Below, piece by piece: positions 34,299 to 45,557 of a DNA stretch of 64,000 bases (the stretch's first letter is position 1; each line of letters opens with the position of its first letter). This stretch comes from Porodaedalea pini (taxonomy: Eukaryota > Basidiomycota > Agaricomycetes > Hymenochaetales > Hymenochaetaceae). Position numbers and translations under genes: made by a program. The notes beneath the pieces were generated by a model. That model was not told the DNA's origin and made no database searches. It worked only from the letters and a program-made list of their open reading frames with translations. The stretch is taken from NCBI GenBank assembly GCA_002794775.1, contig NBAY01000066.1:1-64000 (forward strand). The letters run 5' to 3'.

Positions 34299-35606
34299 GT
34301 GACCAACAATAGTGGCGTTACATATGACATCTGGTGGAGTGAGGTCCAGCATAGCTGGTATTTGACAAACGAAGAAGGAAGGAGAGCTAGGTGGCCCCCA
34401 GCTGTCCCATCATCACCTGCACTGTCAACATCTACCATCAACCTACCACTGACTCCAGGACCCTACCGTGAGACCAATAGGGACCTGTCGCCCCCAACTC
34501 CCCCTGAACCCTCAATGCCGATGCCCAAACCAAAAATGTCTACAGGAGGGTTCAGTCAGCAGCAGATGGAGCAAATCACAGCAATCGTTGCGGGCGCCTT
34601 TGCCCATCAGGCGAACAACGCCCCAGCACCGGTCGCTGCAGCCAATCCCCCGACCCCCAGTATCGACGTCGCCCGGCCACATGAATTCACTGGCGGCAAT
34701 GACTATCGCGAGGTCCTCCTTTTCATCTCTGCAAACCCGAGCTGATACCCCACATTGGAGAGTAAGATATACGTTGCTCTCTCCTACTTAAAGGGAGGCA
34801 ATGCGGCGACATGGGCGCAGAACTACGTGGAGGAGTCAATGACAGCTGGCATCGTAACTTTCACCAACAGTTGGACGAGATTCCAGGAATGCCTGGACAC
34901 CTCATTCAATGACCTGAACCGAAAGGAGAAGGTGCTAGCGAAGTTCTGAACCAAGGTCCAGAAGGACCTCACCGCCAATGAGTTCTTCCAGGATCTTGAT
35001 GTCGTCATCACAAGGGCAGGTCTAATGGATGACAGCATCATCTGTGACCGCCTGAAACGAGCAATGAACATCGAGGTGGTACAAGGGGTGCTGAGGTCGA
35101 CGCCAGTCCTGACAACATATGACGCCTGGAAGAAGAAGGCCATCGAGATCGACTGAGGTGAACAGCAGATCCAGGCCATCTAACAAGGCCACGCGTTCCC
35201 GACTCTGCCATGCCCGCAACAACAACAGATGCCCCCGGCTCGCCATTCAGTCATGGCCCCGCACATCGATAAATGTGACACAACCGGCATTACTTTTGGA
35301 GGCGCTGGCCAACTGATGGACGTCTCGATGAATGAGGCGCAACGCCGATGCACGTGCTGGATCTGTGGCCAACTGGGTCACTTCAAGGACAAGTGCCCAC
35401 AAGGACAGGGAATCGTGCAGCATATGCTGCAGATGATGGCGCCCGGCGAACGTCGCCTCCTCGCCGACAAGCTAGGTGCAATGAAGGAATTGGCATTTGA
35501 GGAAGTTGTAGACACTCGAAGGTCGACAGTGGAGGACTACGTGGAAGAGGAGGGAGATGACAAAGAGGTCATTGACTCGCAGGGTTTTGTGAGTGGTCAG
35601 GTGTAG
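34299..35606 (+). pseudogene. gag of B3 (broken)
   Basis: One frame with stops at 34743, 34947, 35154 and about 35181, ending at TAG 35604. The true ATG is uncertain; candidates lie between 34513 and 34540. The capsid part has AATWAQNYVEE and FFQDLD, similar in layout to gag of E. A CCHC knuckle, Cys-x2-Cys-x4-His-x4-Cys, lies at 35355-35396. The tail is acidic. It would form the particle shell and bind RNA. Confidence 0.85.
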
Positions 35607-35737
35607 CCATCAGGGCAACTGACTGAGAAGAACAAGGAACTTCGAATTGAGATCCACTTAAATATAACCAACCATCTGTACAATACGTAGATGCAAACGA
35701 CGTCAATGGTTTTCCCGATTATGAAGTCCCCACTGGT

Positions 35738-38700
35738 GTGAATGAGAATAGTGAGTACGAGCAACTGTTCGTGAGAGGAACTGGCAGATGCCAGCTGGAC
35801 CTCCTCCTGAACGTCAGATGTAACGTGGAGGGTGAGATGAGGGAGGTAGATGTGCATGCACTTGTGGATTTGGGGTGTACGGGATCATGCATTGACATGA
35901 GGTTCATCGAACACTATGGGTTGGAAACCAAGCGCTACATCAGACCCCTTGCGGTGCTCAATGCGGATGGCACGCACAACAAGGCCGGTCTGATCGAGAG
36001 ATACATCGACATCGAGTTAATGATTGGACATCACAAGGAAAGGATAGTCCTTGCGGTGACATCCCTGGCATCGTCAAACATCTTCCTGGGCTATGACTGG
36101 CTTCGACACCATAACCCAGAAGTCGACTGGAAAATGGGTTCAATTGAATTCACCCATTGTCCAGAAGAGTGTGTGATCAAGAAGGAGGTTGTGGAAGAGA
36201 TGAGGAGGGTGAGAGAGGTGCAAATGGACAAGGTGTCCTGGCCTGCATACCTCAACAACTTTGCCGACATCTTCAGCAAAAAAGGCTTTGAGAAACTGCC
36301 AGAACATAGACCCTGGGATCACATCATTGACTTGAAACCCAACTTCAAGCCTAGCAACTGCAAGATCTATCTGTTGACACCGACAGAACAGCAGTCACTG
36401 AAGGACTTCCTTGAAGAGAACCTGAAGTTGGGCTGCATACGAAAGTTGATCTCACCGATGGCATCGCCTTTTTTCTTCATCAAGAAGGCTGACAAATCCT
36501 TATGCCCGATTCAGGACTACCAGAAGCTTAATGAGGGGATGATCAAGAACAAGTACCCTCTCCCCCTCATCGACGAACTTGTCAACAAGGTCAAGAAGGC
36601 AAAGTTCATCACCAAGCTTGACCTTCGCTGGGGATACTACAACGTCTGGATCTGTGAAGGTGATGAATGGAAGGCAGCATTCCACATGAACATGGGTCTC
36701 TTTGAACCGACAGTCATGTTCTTTGGTCTTTGTAATGCACCGGCGACATTCTAGGCTTTTGTCAACCACATCTTCAAGGGATTGATCTATGACAACTTGA
36801 TCATCGTCTACCTTGACAACATACTGATTCTCTCACAAACTCTCAAGGAACATATCAAGATGTCGAGGTGTGTCCTTCAGATCTTGCGAAAAAATGGCCT
36901 ATACCTGAAACCAGAGAAGTGCAAGTTCAACGCCAAGGTGGTAAAGTACCTCGGCCACATTGTCGGTAATGGTGAAATCAGGGCGGACCCAGTGAAGACG
37001 GAAGTGATTGCAGACTGGCCCGTCCCACGAAACATCAAACAGCGGCAACAGTTCCTCGGTATGGGCAACTGGCTATGACGGTTTATCAAGGACTACAGCA
37101 AGGTAGTCCATCTGTTGATGTCACTGACAGGCAAGAAGGACTGGGTATGGGAGACTGAATAGCAGGAAGCATTCGAGGAGCTGAGACGACGTCTCTGCTC
37201 ACCTCCAGTCCTAGCCATCACGAACGATGAGGGCCCTTTCCACGTTGAAGCGGACTCATCAAACTTTGCACTAGGAGGCATGTTGTTGCAGAAGCAGGAA
37301 GGCAAGTGGAGGGTAGTCACCTACAGGTCAGAAGCGCTCCTGCCAGCAGAACGAAACTACGAGATCTACGACAAGGAGATGCTCGCAATTGTTTCGGCAC
37401 TCAAGGAATGGAGACAGTACCTTCTCGGCGCCCGTCACAAGATCGAGATCTGGTCTGACCACACCAACCTCACCTACTTCAGGTCAGTGCAGAAGCTGAG
37501 CTATCGCCAAGCTCACTGGTGAACAGAGCTCGAGGAATTCAACTTCCACCTCAAACACAAGTCGGGGAAGACGATGGGCAAGGCAGACCTGCTATTGTGC
37601 AAGGCGGGCTATGACGAAGGCAAGGATGACAACGACGGTGTCGTGTTCATCAAGGAGAAGTGGCTGAACCATGGAATGGTGAGAACGTCACGTGATGAGG
37701 TGTTGGACAGAGTGGGTGAAGCGCAAAGGGCGCAGGATGAGTCAGAAAGGCTGACGGGACTGACGGACATCAATGGGCTATGGTGAATGAAGGGAAAGGT
37801 ATATGTCCCGTCAACAATGAAGGAATCAGTGTTGCAAGAGTACCATGACTCGGTCTTGGCAGGACATCCAGGAGTGTCAAAGACGGTCGAACTGGCACAT
37901 CGAGATTTCTGGTGGGCGTCAATGTTCTCCAACATCCGAGCATATGTCTGAGGGTGTGATTGCTGTCAACAAACAAAGGCTCTGAGGGCGTCAAGGTCAA
38001 GGCCACTCCACCCAAATGCGGTCCCTGAGGGTCCTTGGGAAATTGTTACAGTCGATCTCATTGGAGAGCTCCCAGACTCGAAGGGACACAATGTGATCTG
38101 CATCATCATGGATAGATTCTCGAAGCAGATGCACATGATCCTGATAACAACAAAGCTGTCAGCAGAAGGCATGGCTCAGTTGTACCACGACCACATCTTC
38201 CGACTCCACGGCCTACCGAAGAAGATCATCCATGACCATGGCATGCAGTTCGACGTGTCGATGATGAAGGAGCTATACAAACTCCTACACATCGAAGGCA
38301 ACCCGTCAACGGCATATCACCCACAGATGGACGGTCAGACTGAACATGTTAACCAAGAGCTTGAACAGTACCTTAGGCTCTTCGTTAACCATCAACAATC
38401 AGACTGGAAGGACTGGCTCCCCCTCGCAGAATTTGCATACAACAACCACGAACACTTGGCAACAAAGATGTCTCCCTTCTACGCGAACACCAGACATCAC
38501 CCTATGAGCTTCGACACAGTACAAACTTCCTCTGCCAATATGTCAGTGGAAGAATTCACGAAGCACATCAAGGAGACTCATCGCGTTGCAAAGGACAACC
38601 TGGTCAAGGCAGTGGAGGACATGAAGCACTACCATGACCGAACAGCAGGAACATCGGTGGAGTACCAGGCTGGCGACAAGGTCTTCCTCGATGGATGAAA

Positions 38701-39120
38701 CATCAGTACAGACTTGCCAACGAAGAAGCTTGCTGACAAGTGGTACGGTCCCTTTAACATTGTCAACAAGGTGGGAGCAAGTGCGTACAAGCTCAAGCTC
38801 CCAAAGCGATGGAAAAAGGTCCACCCCATCTTCAACGAAGCTCTACTAAAGCCCACTGTCGAACCAGCCTTCAAAGGCCAGAAACAGCAGTCACCGCCAC
38901 CACCAGAGATTGTCGACAATGAGGAAGAATACGAGGTCGAGGAGGTCATTGACTCACGTCTGCATCGAGGAAAACTGTAGTACCTCGTCAAGTGGGTCAG
39001 ATACAATGAACTGACTTGGCAGCCTGAGACGGACTTTGGTGAGAATGCAAAGGAGGTGATTGCTGAGTTCTATCAGAAACACCCCGGCACTCCTCGAAAA
39101 CTTGACATTCCTCGCCAATG
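35738..39120 (+). pseudogene. pol of B3 with chromodomain (broken)
   Basis: One frame from the protease (ALVDLGCTGSCID, D-L-G) through RT, RNase H (VEADSS), integrase (HHCC; VDLIGELPD; GQTEHVNQELEQ) to a chromodomain at about 38925-39085 (YEVEEVIDS, YLVKWVRYNELTWQPE). The RT box is YLDN at 36809-36820 instead of YxDD, as in B1. Stops include TAG 36752 and 38979 (B1 has Gln in the latter), TGA 37076, 37520 (B1 has Trp), 37949 (B1 has Gln) and 38696. The element cannot make a full polyprotein. Confidence 0.9.
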
Positions 39121-39201
39121 ACTCCGTCCACTCTTCGTCGACACCGAGCCAGATGACCACGATCTTGGTTGGTCGGGACACCCAACCTTGAGGGGGGGTA
39201 A

Positions 39202-39626
39202 TGTCAGGATTCGAACTTTTCCCTTCTTTTATTTTCCTTTTTATCATTTCTTTTCTTTTAATCGCTCCTTTTCATTATAATTAATCATCTTTTTCAATCA
39301 TTTCCCACACTCTTTTCACATGACCTTCATTCGTTCCATTCTGTTTGTTTAGGTAACATTAGGTAATATAGTCTCACGGTCGTCACTATATAAGGTCTCA
39401 GGAATTGCATGAACTCCTTGTTCTGCTTTTCCTCTTACCTCCGCGACGACCTAGGTGAGACTTGTCCCCCTTGTATTAGTTTAGTCTTGTATTAATCCTC
39501 TTACCTCCGCGATGACCTAGCCTGAGTATAGCATGCCCCAAGTCCCTGCTCGAGTACAGCACGTCCCAGATGACAGTCAGCCGAGGCCTGCCCAGTCTGA
39601 GTCATCTCCCAGACTCCCGCCTAACA
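39202..39626 (+). repeat. 3' LTR of B3
   Basis: 425 bp, preceded by TTGAGGGGGGG and TAA (purine tract). TATA box at 39387-39394. It joins directly to the remaining LTR of C. Confidence 0.94.
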
Positions 39627-40645
39627 TCCATGGGTTCTGGATTGCAGGATTCGGGTTGCATGCATTCTGGTGTGTCAGGGGCAATGGAATCAGCAAAGCA
39701 TACTAGTAGGGAAGTGTTCGAAGCATAGCACCGGCAGAGTGCTTGAGATGTGTGGGGGATTGTCAGTGGCTGTGTCGGAAGACTCGGAGATGCACTAATA
39801 CTAGTGCAACTTCTCGGAGCAGGATTGTCCTCGGGGTGGACGGCTAGTCCCTGTGCTCAACAGACATCATCTGGAGTACCAGAGAGCAGGGCGAGATACG
39901 GGACTTAAATCAGAAGATAAGAGATGAGAGGGAGCGAAGTCGAGGTAACGAGAACGAAGTGGAATGAGGCAAAGACGGAACAGACGGAACAAGCACAACA
40001 AGCGCAACGTGAATAAAACAAAGTCGAGGTGAGCGATTCGAGTCACTAAGGCTCTGAGGAGTACCTAGAGACCGTCCTGAGAGATATCACACAAAGTTAG
40101 GCATCAAAACTCGGGGGTGGAATTGCTGTTCTACCTACAACATTTGGCGCTCTATAAATACTAAACAAGTGTCCTGCGTAAACATGAAAGGTGAAATAAA
40201 ATAAGACGAGTCCTCTATTGTCCTACCACTGAGCCTCCTGAGTGTTCCTTTGAGCAGCTCCATGATCTGAACTACTGAAAGGTGGGGACGGTGCGTGTTG
40301 ACTTGGCATGGTGTTGGTGAGCTTCAGGATCCTTTGTACAGAGCTGGAATGACCAATGCCAGGCTGGTGCATGTTTGTTAGACAAAGGCAAATGAATGAA
40401 CCTTTGGCAGGGTCGAGAGGACACATGCACAGATAAGTGCACCAGGGTCGGTCCGAGTAGCTGATGTGTGCAATCCAGTCATTGTGTGCGTTCTGTGTTT
40501 GGGTAATCACCGCCAATCTGGGTGTACCGCTTCGCTCAATTGCTGAGTCGAGGCCCTTCGACTTCATGATGTACATCACATGCATTCCGCTCGTTCCATG
40601 CCCAACGAACTGGTTGGTGTTACATCTCCTTGGGCATTTTAAACA

Positions 40646-40663
40646 GTGACTGTCCCTAGTCAC
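40646..40663. promoter_or_regulatory. Dyad GTGACTG-N4-TAGTCAC upstream of antisense gene
   Basis: The counterpart of 10786-10803 in element A, 103 bp before the antisense ATG and about 20 bp from the LTR edge. 6-nt arms, with a neighbouring TTTTAAA and TCTCC at the LTR edge also conserved. Confidence 0.55.
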
Positions 40664-40766
40664 TCCGTCCTTCTGAATCCTCTCGTGTTCGTGGGATAAG
40701 GCGTTGTACGTTGGCCTCGTGTGGTCCGCACCCTCTATCTTACCGTCATCCATCACGACATCAAAA

Positions 40767-42561
40767 ATGTCGTCTTACCAGCTTGGCATTTTGGCAGAGC
40801 GCTCCCAGGCAATGGCGCAGCTCAAGCGAGAGGTTTGGGAATGGGAGCAAGGCATCCTCGAGCGGTGGTCGGAGTTCCCATTCTGGTCGTTGATGCCAGA
40901 GGTAGTACGTGCCTGGATAGTCAGCTTGGCCGACTTTGACGTGAGTATTAATGTTCACCATGAGCGACTCTATCCCTGACGCTCTCGTTTAGTACATGCG
41001 GTCTGAGCTTCATCACTATACGACTGAGGTTCGCCGTCTCGACATGTGGACTCGTCTGCCAGAGAGTCACTGGCAGCAGATGCACGACTACCTGAATGTG
41101 GCGAGGGATCACTACAGGATGCGGGATAACAAGACCATGCACACCCTGGCTGGGAGTATGGAGTTGGACCGGGAGTTGGCTGCGTTTGATCAGCATGAAC
41201 GAGTTCGTCAGGCTAGTGAGACTGAGCGGCTTGATGAGCTGATTTGGTTTGGACAGCAGTCTCTCCCCGTATCATCGACACGGTGCAGCATGTCTGCCCA
41301 ACCAACAGCACCTGATCTTGGGTCTCCTGGCGGAAGCGATCTGGCTGGTTCTGCTTGGACGAGAAACGTGCAACAGGCGGAACTGGCGGAACTGGCACAA
41401 CAAGTGGAACAGACAGAATAGACAGAACAGATGGAATGACCGCAACAAGCATGACAGACAAGATCTGGTCCTGACGAAACTGATCTACCAATCGAGGATG
41501 ATCAGAGTGATGCATCTCATACTTCTTCAATGCGGGTGTGGGCAAAAAAGGAGTTGGTGACTTGTGCTGCTGCCCGTGCCCATCGTCGTCTGGATATTCC
41601 TCCTTGGGCACCAAGCGAAGAGTCGACTCGGATGGTCGTTGATGAGAGTCCTGCTAGTCCTCCACCTGGTTGTCATGGGGAATCAGATCATGGGGGAAAC
41701 GGCTTGGACTCAACTGTTTGTGGCTTGCGGAGTTGATCCATGAGTGCTGCTTTGGGTGACTACAGCAACAGCAGCAGCAACAAGGGTCAGGTCGATGACA
41801 GTGAAGATGATGAGGATGAAGACAAGGACGTTGACGATGACGCCGAAGGAAGTGACAATGAAGGAAGCGATGGTGAGGGAAGCAGTGGTGAGGGAAGTGA
41901 CGATGAGGAGGCCGAGGAAGACAAGGACAACAGCAGCAGCAACATCCATTCTGCTGGTTGTGATCAGTGCCTGATGCGAGGCATAGAGTGCACTGGGACT
42001 CCTGGGAAGGCATGCACAAGTTGTTGGAGGCTCCAGATCAGGTGCGAGCTGTCGATGCATGGCTGGGCGATGAACCACGTCATGCATGAGCGGGTTGCGC
42101 AGGCTCCCCCTCCTCAGTCACGGTCTGCTGCTAGGTCATCTGCGAGACCTGCTACGAGCACGGCGCCAAGTACTCCAGTGAGGCTGCCTCCTGGAGTGTC
42201 AACGAGGGCTCCTGCGAGAGCATCAATGAGAGCATTGACGAGACCACCAACAGGTCCAGTGACAGCTGGGCCTAGTCGTCTGGCTCATTCTAGTGTCGGG
42301 GTCAGCTCATTTGATGACGGGGTTGAGGAGCTGTCTGTTCATTCGTTGGAGGCAGAGTCAGATCGGGAGTTGTCTGTCCTAGGTCGGGATGCTCAAGTGC
42401 TGGAGTGCACCGCTTCAGAGCTGGAGCGGCAGGCAGCGTTGCTGCGAGATAGAGCAGCCGCCATGCAGTCTAATGTCACATCGATGCAGTGGGCTCGGGA
42501 GTCGAGACAGGATTGGGAAGAAGGCTTGGGGAAAGGAAAGGGGAAGGGAAAGGTGAGGTAG
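40767..42561 (+). pseudogene. Antisense Zn2Cys6-like gene inside element C
   Basis: Plus strand, opposite to gag-pol of C. Exon 1 is 40767-40940 (58 codons from an ATG). The intron 40941-40992 is 52 nt, GTGAGT..TTTAG, phase 0. Exon 2, from 40993, stays in one frame to TAG 42559-42561, broken by TAG at 41419, two or more TGA shortly after, and TGA 41734, all explicable as C to T changes. About 580 residues when joined. YLNVAR lies 32 residues after the junction (YLQVAR in A). An acidic Ser/Asp/Glu stretch follows, then a cysteine cluster at about 41959-42051 spaced x2-x6-x7-x2-x6 as in fungal Zn2Cys6 domains, then AGPSR, a coiled coil and a basic Gly-Lys tail. Confidence 0.82.
40941..40992 (+). 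other. Spliceosomal intron in antisense gene of C
   Basis: 52 nt with GTGAGT donor and TTTAG acceptor, phase 0, in the position equivalent to the intron in element A. Unspliced reading closes at a TGA at 40977-40979. Confidence 0.75.
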
Positions 42562-42782
42562 AGTTGGGACATGCAGAATGCACGCAACGCATGGAACCCT
42601 CTATTTAGTCGAAAAAAGAAACAGAAAAAGAAAAAAAAATTGTACTTCTATAATTTTGTTTTTGAATTAAATGTTTTCCGAGTTTTGTGTTAGGGTTGTT
42701 GTTAAGGAAAAGAAGTTGGGCAAGGAAACACCAGGGGAGTTGAAATGAAGTGAAGAGATAAATTAGGACAGAACCGGCAGAA
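42562..42782. other. AT-rich convergent 3' region of C
   Basis: No gene. Poly-A rich around 42612-42642 and AT-rich to 42690, matching in place the AT-rich stretch 8280-8450 of element A. It is interrupted on its right side by the solo E-family LTR. Confidence 0.5.
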
Positions 42783-43228
42783 TGTCATGGACGCTTTTTA
42801 ATTATTTTATTCTCTTATCATTTTCCCTTATCTTATCTTATCATATCTTATCCACTCATTACTAATCACAATTATTTTGGCTTACTCATATCTATTATGC
42901 CCCTTTCCCACACTTTCATTATTCGCTGACTGATACTATGACGCTATTGTTCTACAAAGTTCCACAATGTTCTTTCATCTATCTTTATGTAGTAGCTAAT
43001 TCCCTGGTCCATGTGCAGCCTCTGTAGGGTATATAAGTAGGTAGTCCTCCTGTACTTATCCCTTAGTTTTGACCTGGTCAATTCTACCTGGCTACGTCCA
43101 GAAGCTGCCCCCTACCTCTGCGCTGTGTCAGCTCCCCTGGCTCACCACTCTCTCCCTCTCTCCTCTTCCTCTGACTGAGTTCCGCGTGACCTGGTTACCT
43201 TTTGTGTACCCGTAGTCCGTCACTGACA
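42783..43228 (+). repeat. Solo LTR of the E family
   Basis: 446 bp, TGTCATGG..ACTGACA, homologous to the LTRs of chromovirus E, with its TATATAAG box near 43031. Flanks CAGAA (42778-42782) and TGGAA (43229-43233) are best explained as a 5-bp duplication CGGAA whose CpG decayed differently on the two sides. Confidence 0.9.
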
Positions 43229-43373
43229 TGGAACAGCCAGAACGCTCAAAAACGGCTTGCAGTTGAATGCGTGCCCGAGCAGATTAATAGGATAGGATGA
43301 CAAGAAGAGATGATGGAGAATTAAAGAAGAAAGGTGCATACATGGAGTCCTCAGAGCAGATCAGAGGTGAAGC

Positions 43374-45557
43374 CTAGGCCTCAGAGTCAACAGACTCAGA
43401 ATCAACGTCTGAGACGTCGTTCTGGTCCTCATCTTGCTCTTGGGTGTCGTTCATCATTTTGAGCTCTTCCTCGGAGTCTTCTATGAGTTTGGTAACTGGA
43501 ACTGAAAGATTAGAATGGGGGAAGTAGGGAATAAGTTGAAATGCAGTGATTCTAAGGTGGGGAACTGCCCCATTGAGTTCCGCCACGATATACGATCCTC
43601 CCTCCATTTTTCAAACAACCACATAAGGGCCAAGGTACCGAGGTTTTGTCTTTTGTTTGAGTTCCATTTTCGTTTGTGAGTTCCTAAGAAGAATGAGTCG
43701 ACCTGGTTGGAAGTCGTAGTCTTTAATAAGACGTCGGTTCGCCTCCTCAAACTGTCTTGCATACATGTGCCTGGCATCGCTGACCTTCTTGGCAATAGCT
43801 TCTAAATCCTTGGGGCGTTTTTGAAGCTGGCGAGCTTGGATGGAGACGAGTTCAGTAGTAGAGAGCAGGGACTTGATTTGGGGTACGAGATATGTAGCTT
43901 CAGAGATATCAAAGGGGAGCAGCGGTTCTACTCCATGGACCATGAAGTATGGCGACAGTCCTGTAGCTCGTAGGATAGTGATTCATTCGGCCCAAAATAC
44001 TGAGTGAGCGTGCTCGTGCCAACACTTCTCATTTCCTTCTGTGGCTTTCATGAGAGCTTCCTGAACATTGAAATGCTTTCATTCAATTAGCCCATTAGCG
44101 TGTGAGTTGTAAGCTGAAATACGGATGTGATTGATGTGATAGCAATCCTTCAGCCAATCCAGCGCAGCAATGAACAGCTTTCCATTGTCAGTGACGAGTT
44201 CTGGGCAAGCTCTGAAGCGGCAGAGTATATCCTTGAATATGAACTGGCTGATTGCTTTGCCAGTTTCAGAGTGGAGGAGACGGAACTCGGGGTATCCTGA
44301 AAGTGAGCATCGTGCATGGACAATGTAGCAATAACCTCCTGCTTTTGGCATGACTTTCGTGTCGATGTGGACCTTCGAGAATAGGGGAGCAATGGACAGG
44401 ACCGTTGGTGGAATAAGAACTTGCTTTGTCTGCCTGATCTGGCATTCGTGGCACGTCTTAACGTAGTGCTTGATGTTGTGTCCAAGGGAAGGCCACCAGA
44501 ACCGATCGAGGAGTCTGGCTCGTACCAAATATACTCCCTTATGTCTGAGGTCATCGTGGGCAGCTTTGACAAGTGTCCATTGATGTTCTGGTTCAATGAC
44601 TACCTGGTGCCGCTCATTCCATGCTTTCCGCCACAGCTTTCCAGCTCGAATGAAGAATCCTGTTGTGTACCTGACTAGTGCGGGGATGTCCTTCTCTGGG
44701 ATCAACGAAATTAGCAGTGGGTCTTCTAAGAAGTGTTTTATGTCATCGAGATGACAATCCTTGGCACACGCCGAGTCGGAGGCCAGGAACAATTCTGGAT
44801 TGCCTGTTCCGGGCATTCCATTCATTGCATCCGTTGCATTCAATCCATTTGTTGCATAGGTGGAACCGACGGAATAAGCTGGACCTAAGATAAACGTGTA
44901 TGCTTCATTGATCCATGCCTCATAGTCGTCCTCCTCTTGCAGATTGGTTGGTGCAGCGTGCCTACAAGACAATCCATCCATGCTGGTGAACTCCAAAGCT
45001 GGTACGTGTCGTAGGATGAACGAGAACAAAAGAATGCCAGTGATCCACCTATTGATGGTAGCGTTAGGTTGTAAATCGGGGTTGTTGATCATCCCTTTGA
45101 TGTATGCTGTGTCCATTTCCATGATGAGCTTGTGAACTCCAATGAGAAAGAGATGGTTAGCTCGCAGGGCTCGGAATAGACCAAATAACTCGATTTTTGG
45201 CTGAGAATACATAGCTTGGATGGAGTTCCAGTTGATGGACCCAAACCTGTTGATACGTCGATGGCCGTCAGCGTGCTCCTGGCCAAGTGTCCAGCCGACT
45301 CCAATGATGGATGAGTTGACAGCGAGTATGACCTTGAGATCTGACTGGTAGTCAATAGCGCAGAGGGCCAGGCACTTCGTAACTGCTTCCTTGAGAGCAT
45401 CCATGGCATCCTGTTCTTCAATTCCCCAATCAAAAATTATGTTCTTCTTCGTCAGGCGAATGAGCGGGCGAGCCATCTTGGTGAAGTCCTTGATAAAGAC
45501 TTGTAAGACTCCTGCTGTGCTGAGAAATCCCTTGACCTCGGTGACTGTGCAACACAA
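43374..45557 (-). pseudogene. RNase H end and integrase of C (broken)
   Basis: Minus-strand pol frame. It starts within the RT thumb region (KGFLSTAGVLQVFIKDF), continues with RNase H (AVNSS in place of the VVDSS of A) and GSINWNS, then integrase: HDDLRHKG, CHECQ, HIDTK and VTDNGKLF. The Glu region ANGLIE is followed by TGA where A has Arg, and AE-stop-ITI replaces AERITI. The GPY motif is GPYVVV at about 43620. An acidic tail ends at 43374. The same layout as A, including no chromodomain. Confidence 0.9.

Larger units (their letters stand above)
33401..39626 (+). mobile_element. Chromovirus B3 (complete)
   Basis: 6226 bp with 425-bp LTRs, gag, pol, chromodomain and a purine tract. Inserted into the 3' LTR of C. 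Flanks TCTGT (33396-33400) and TCCAT (39627-39631) are a 5-bp duplication with two transitions; the intact target TCCAT is at 49648-49652. Size and LTR length are similar, as I recall them, to the marY1 gypsy element described from Tricholoma matsutake; unverified. Confidence 0.93.
32362..40624 (-). repeat. 3' LTR of C, split by two insertions
   Basis: Pieces 32362-32380, 33318-33400 and 39632-40624 join to 1095 bp, exactly the length of the other LTR. The first break is the solo A-family LTR and its CCGG duplication; the second is B3 and its 5-bp duplication. The plus strand reads TGATAATAC at the left and GTGTTACA at the right. TATA box (TATAAATA on plus) at 40153-40160. Confidence 0.93.

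Noticed and set aside
41770..41950. GA-rich repeat in C as a microsatellite
   Set aside because: It encodes the acidic Ser/Asp/Glu stretch of the antisense protein in frame, so coding explains it.
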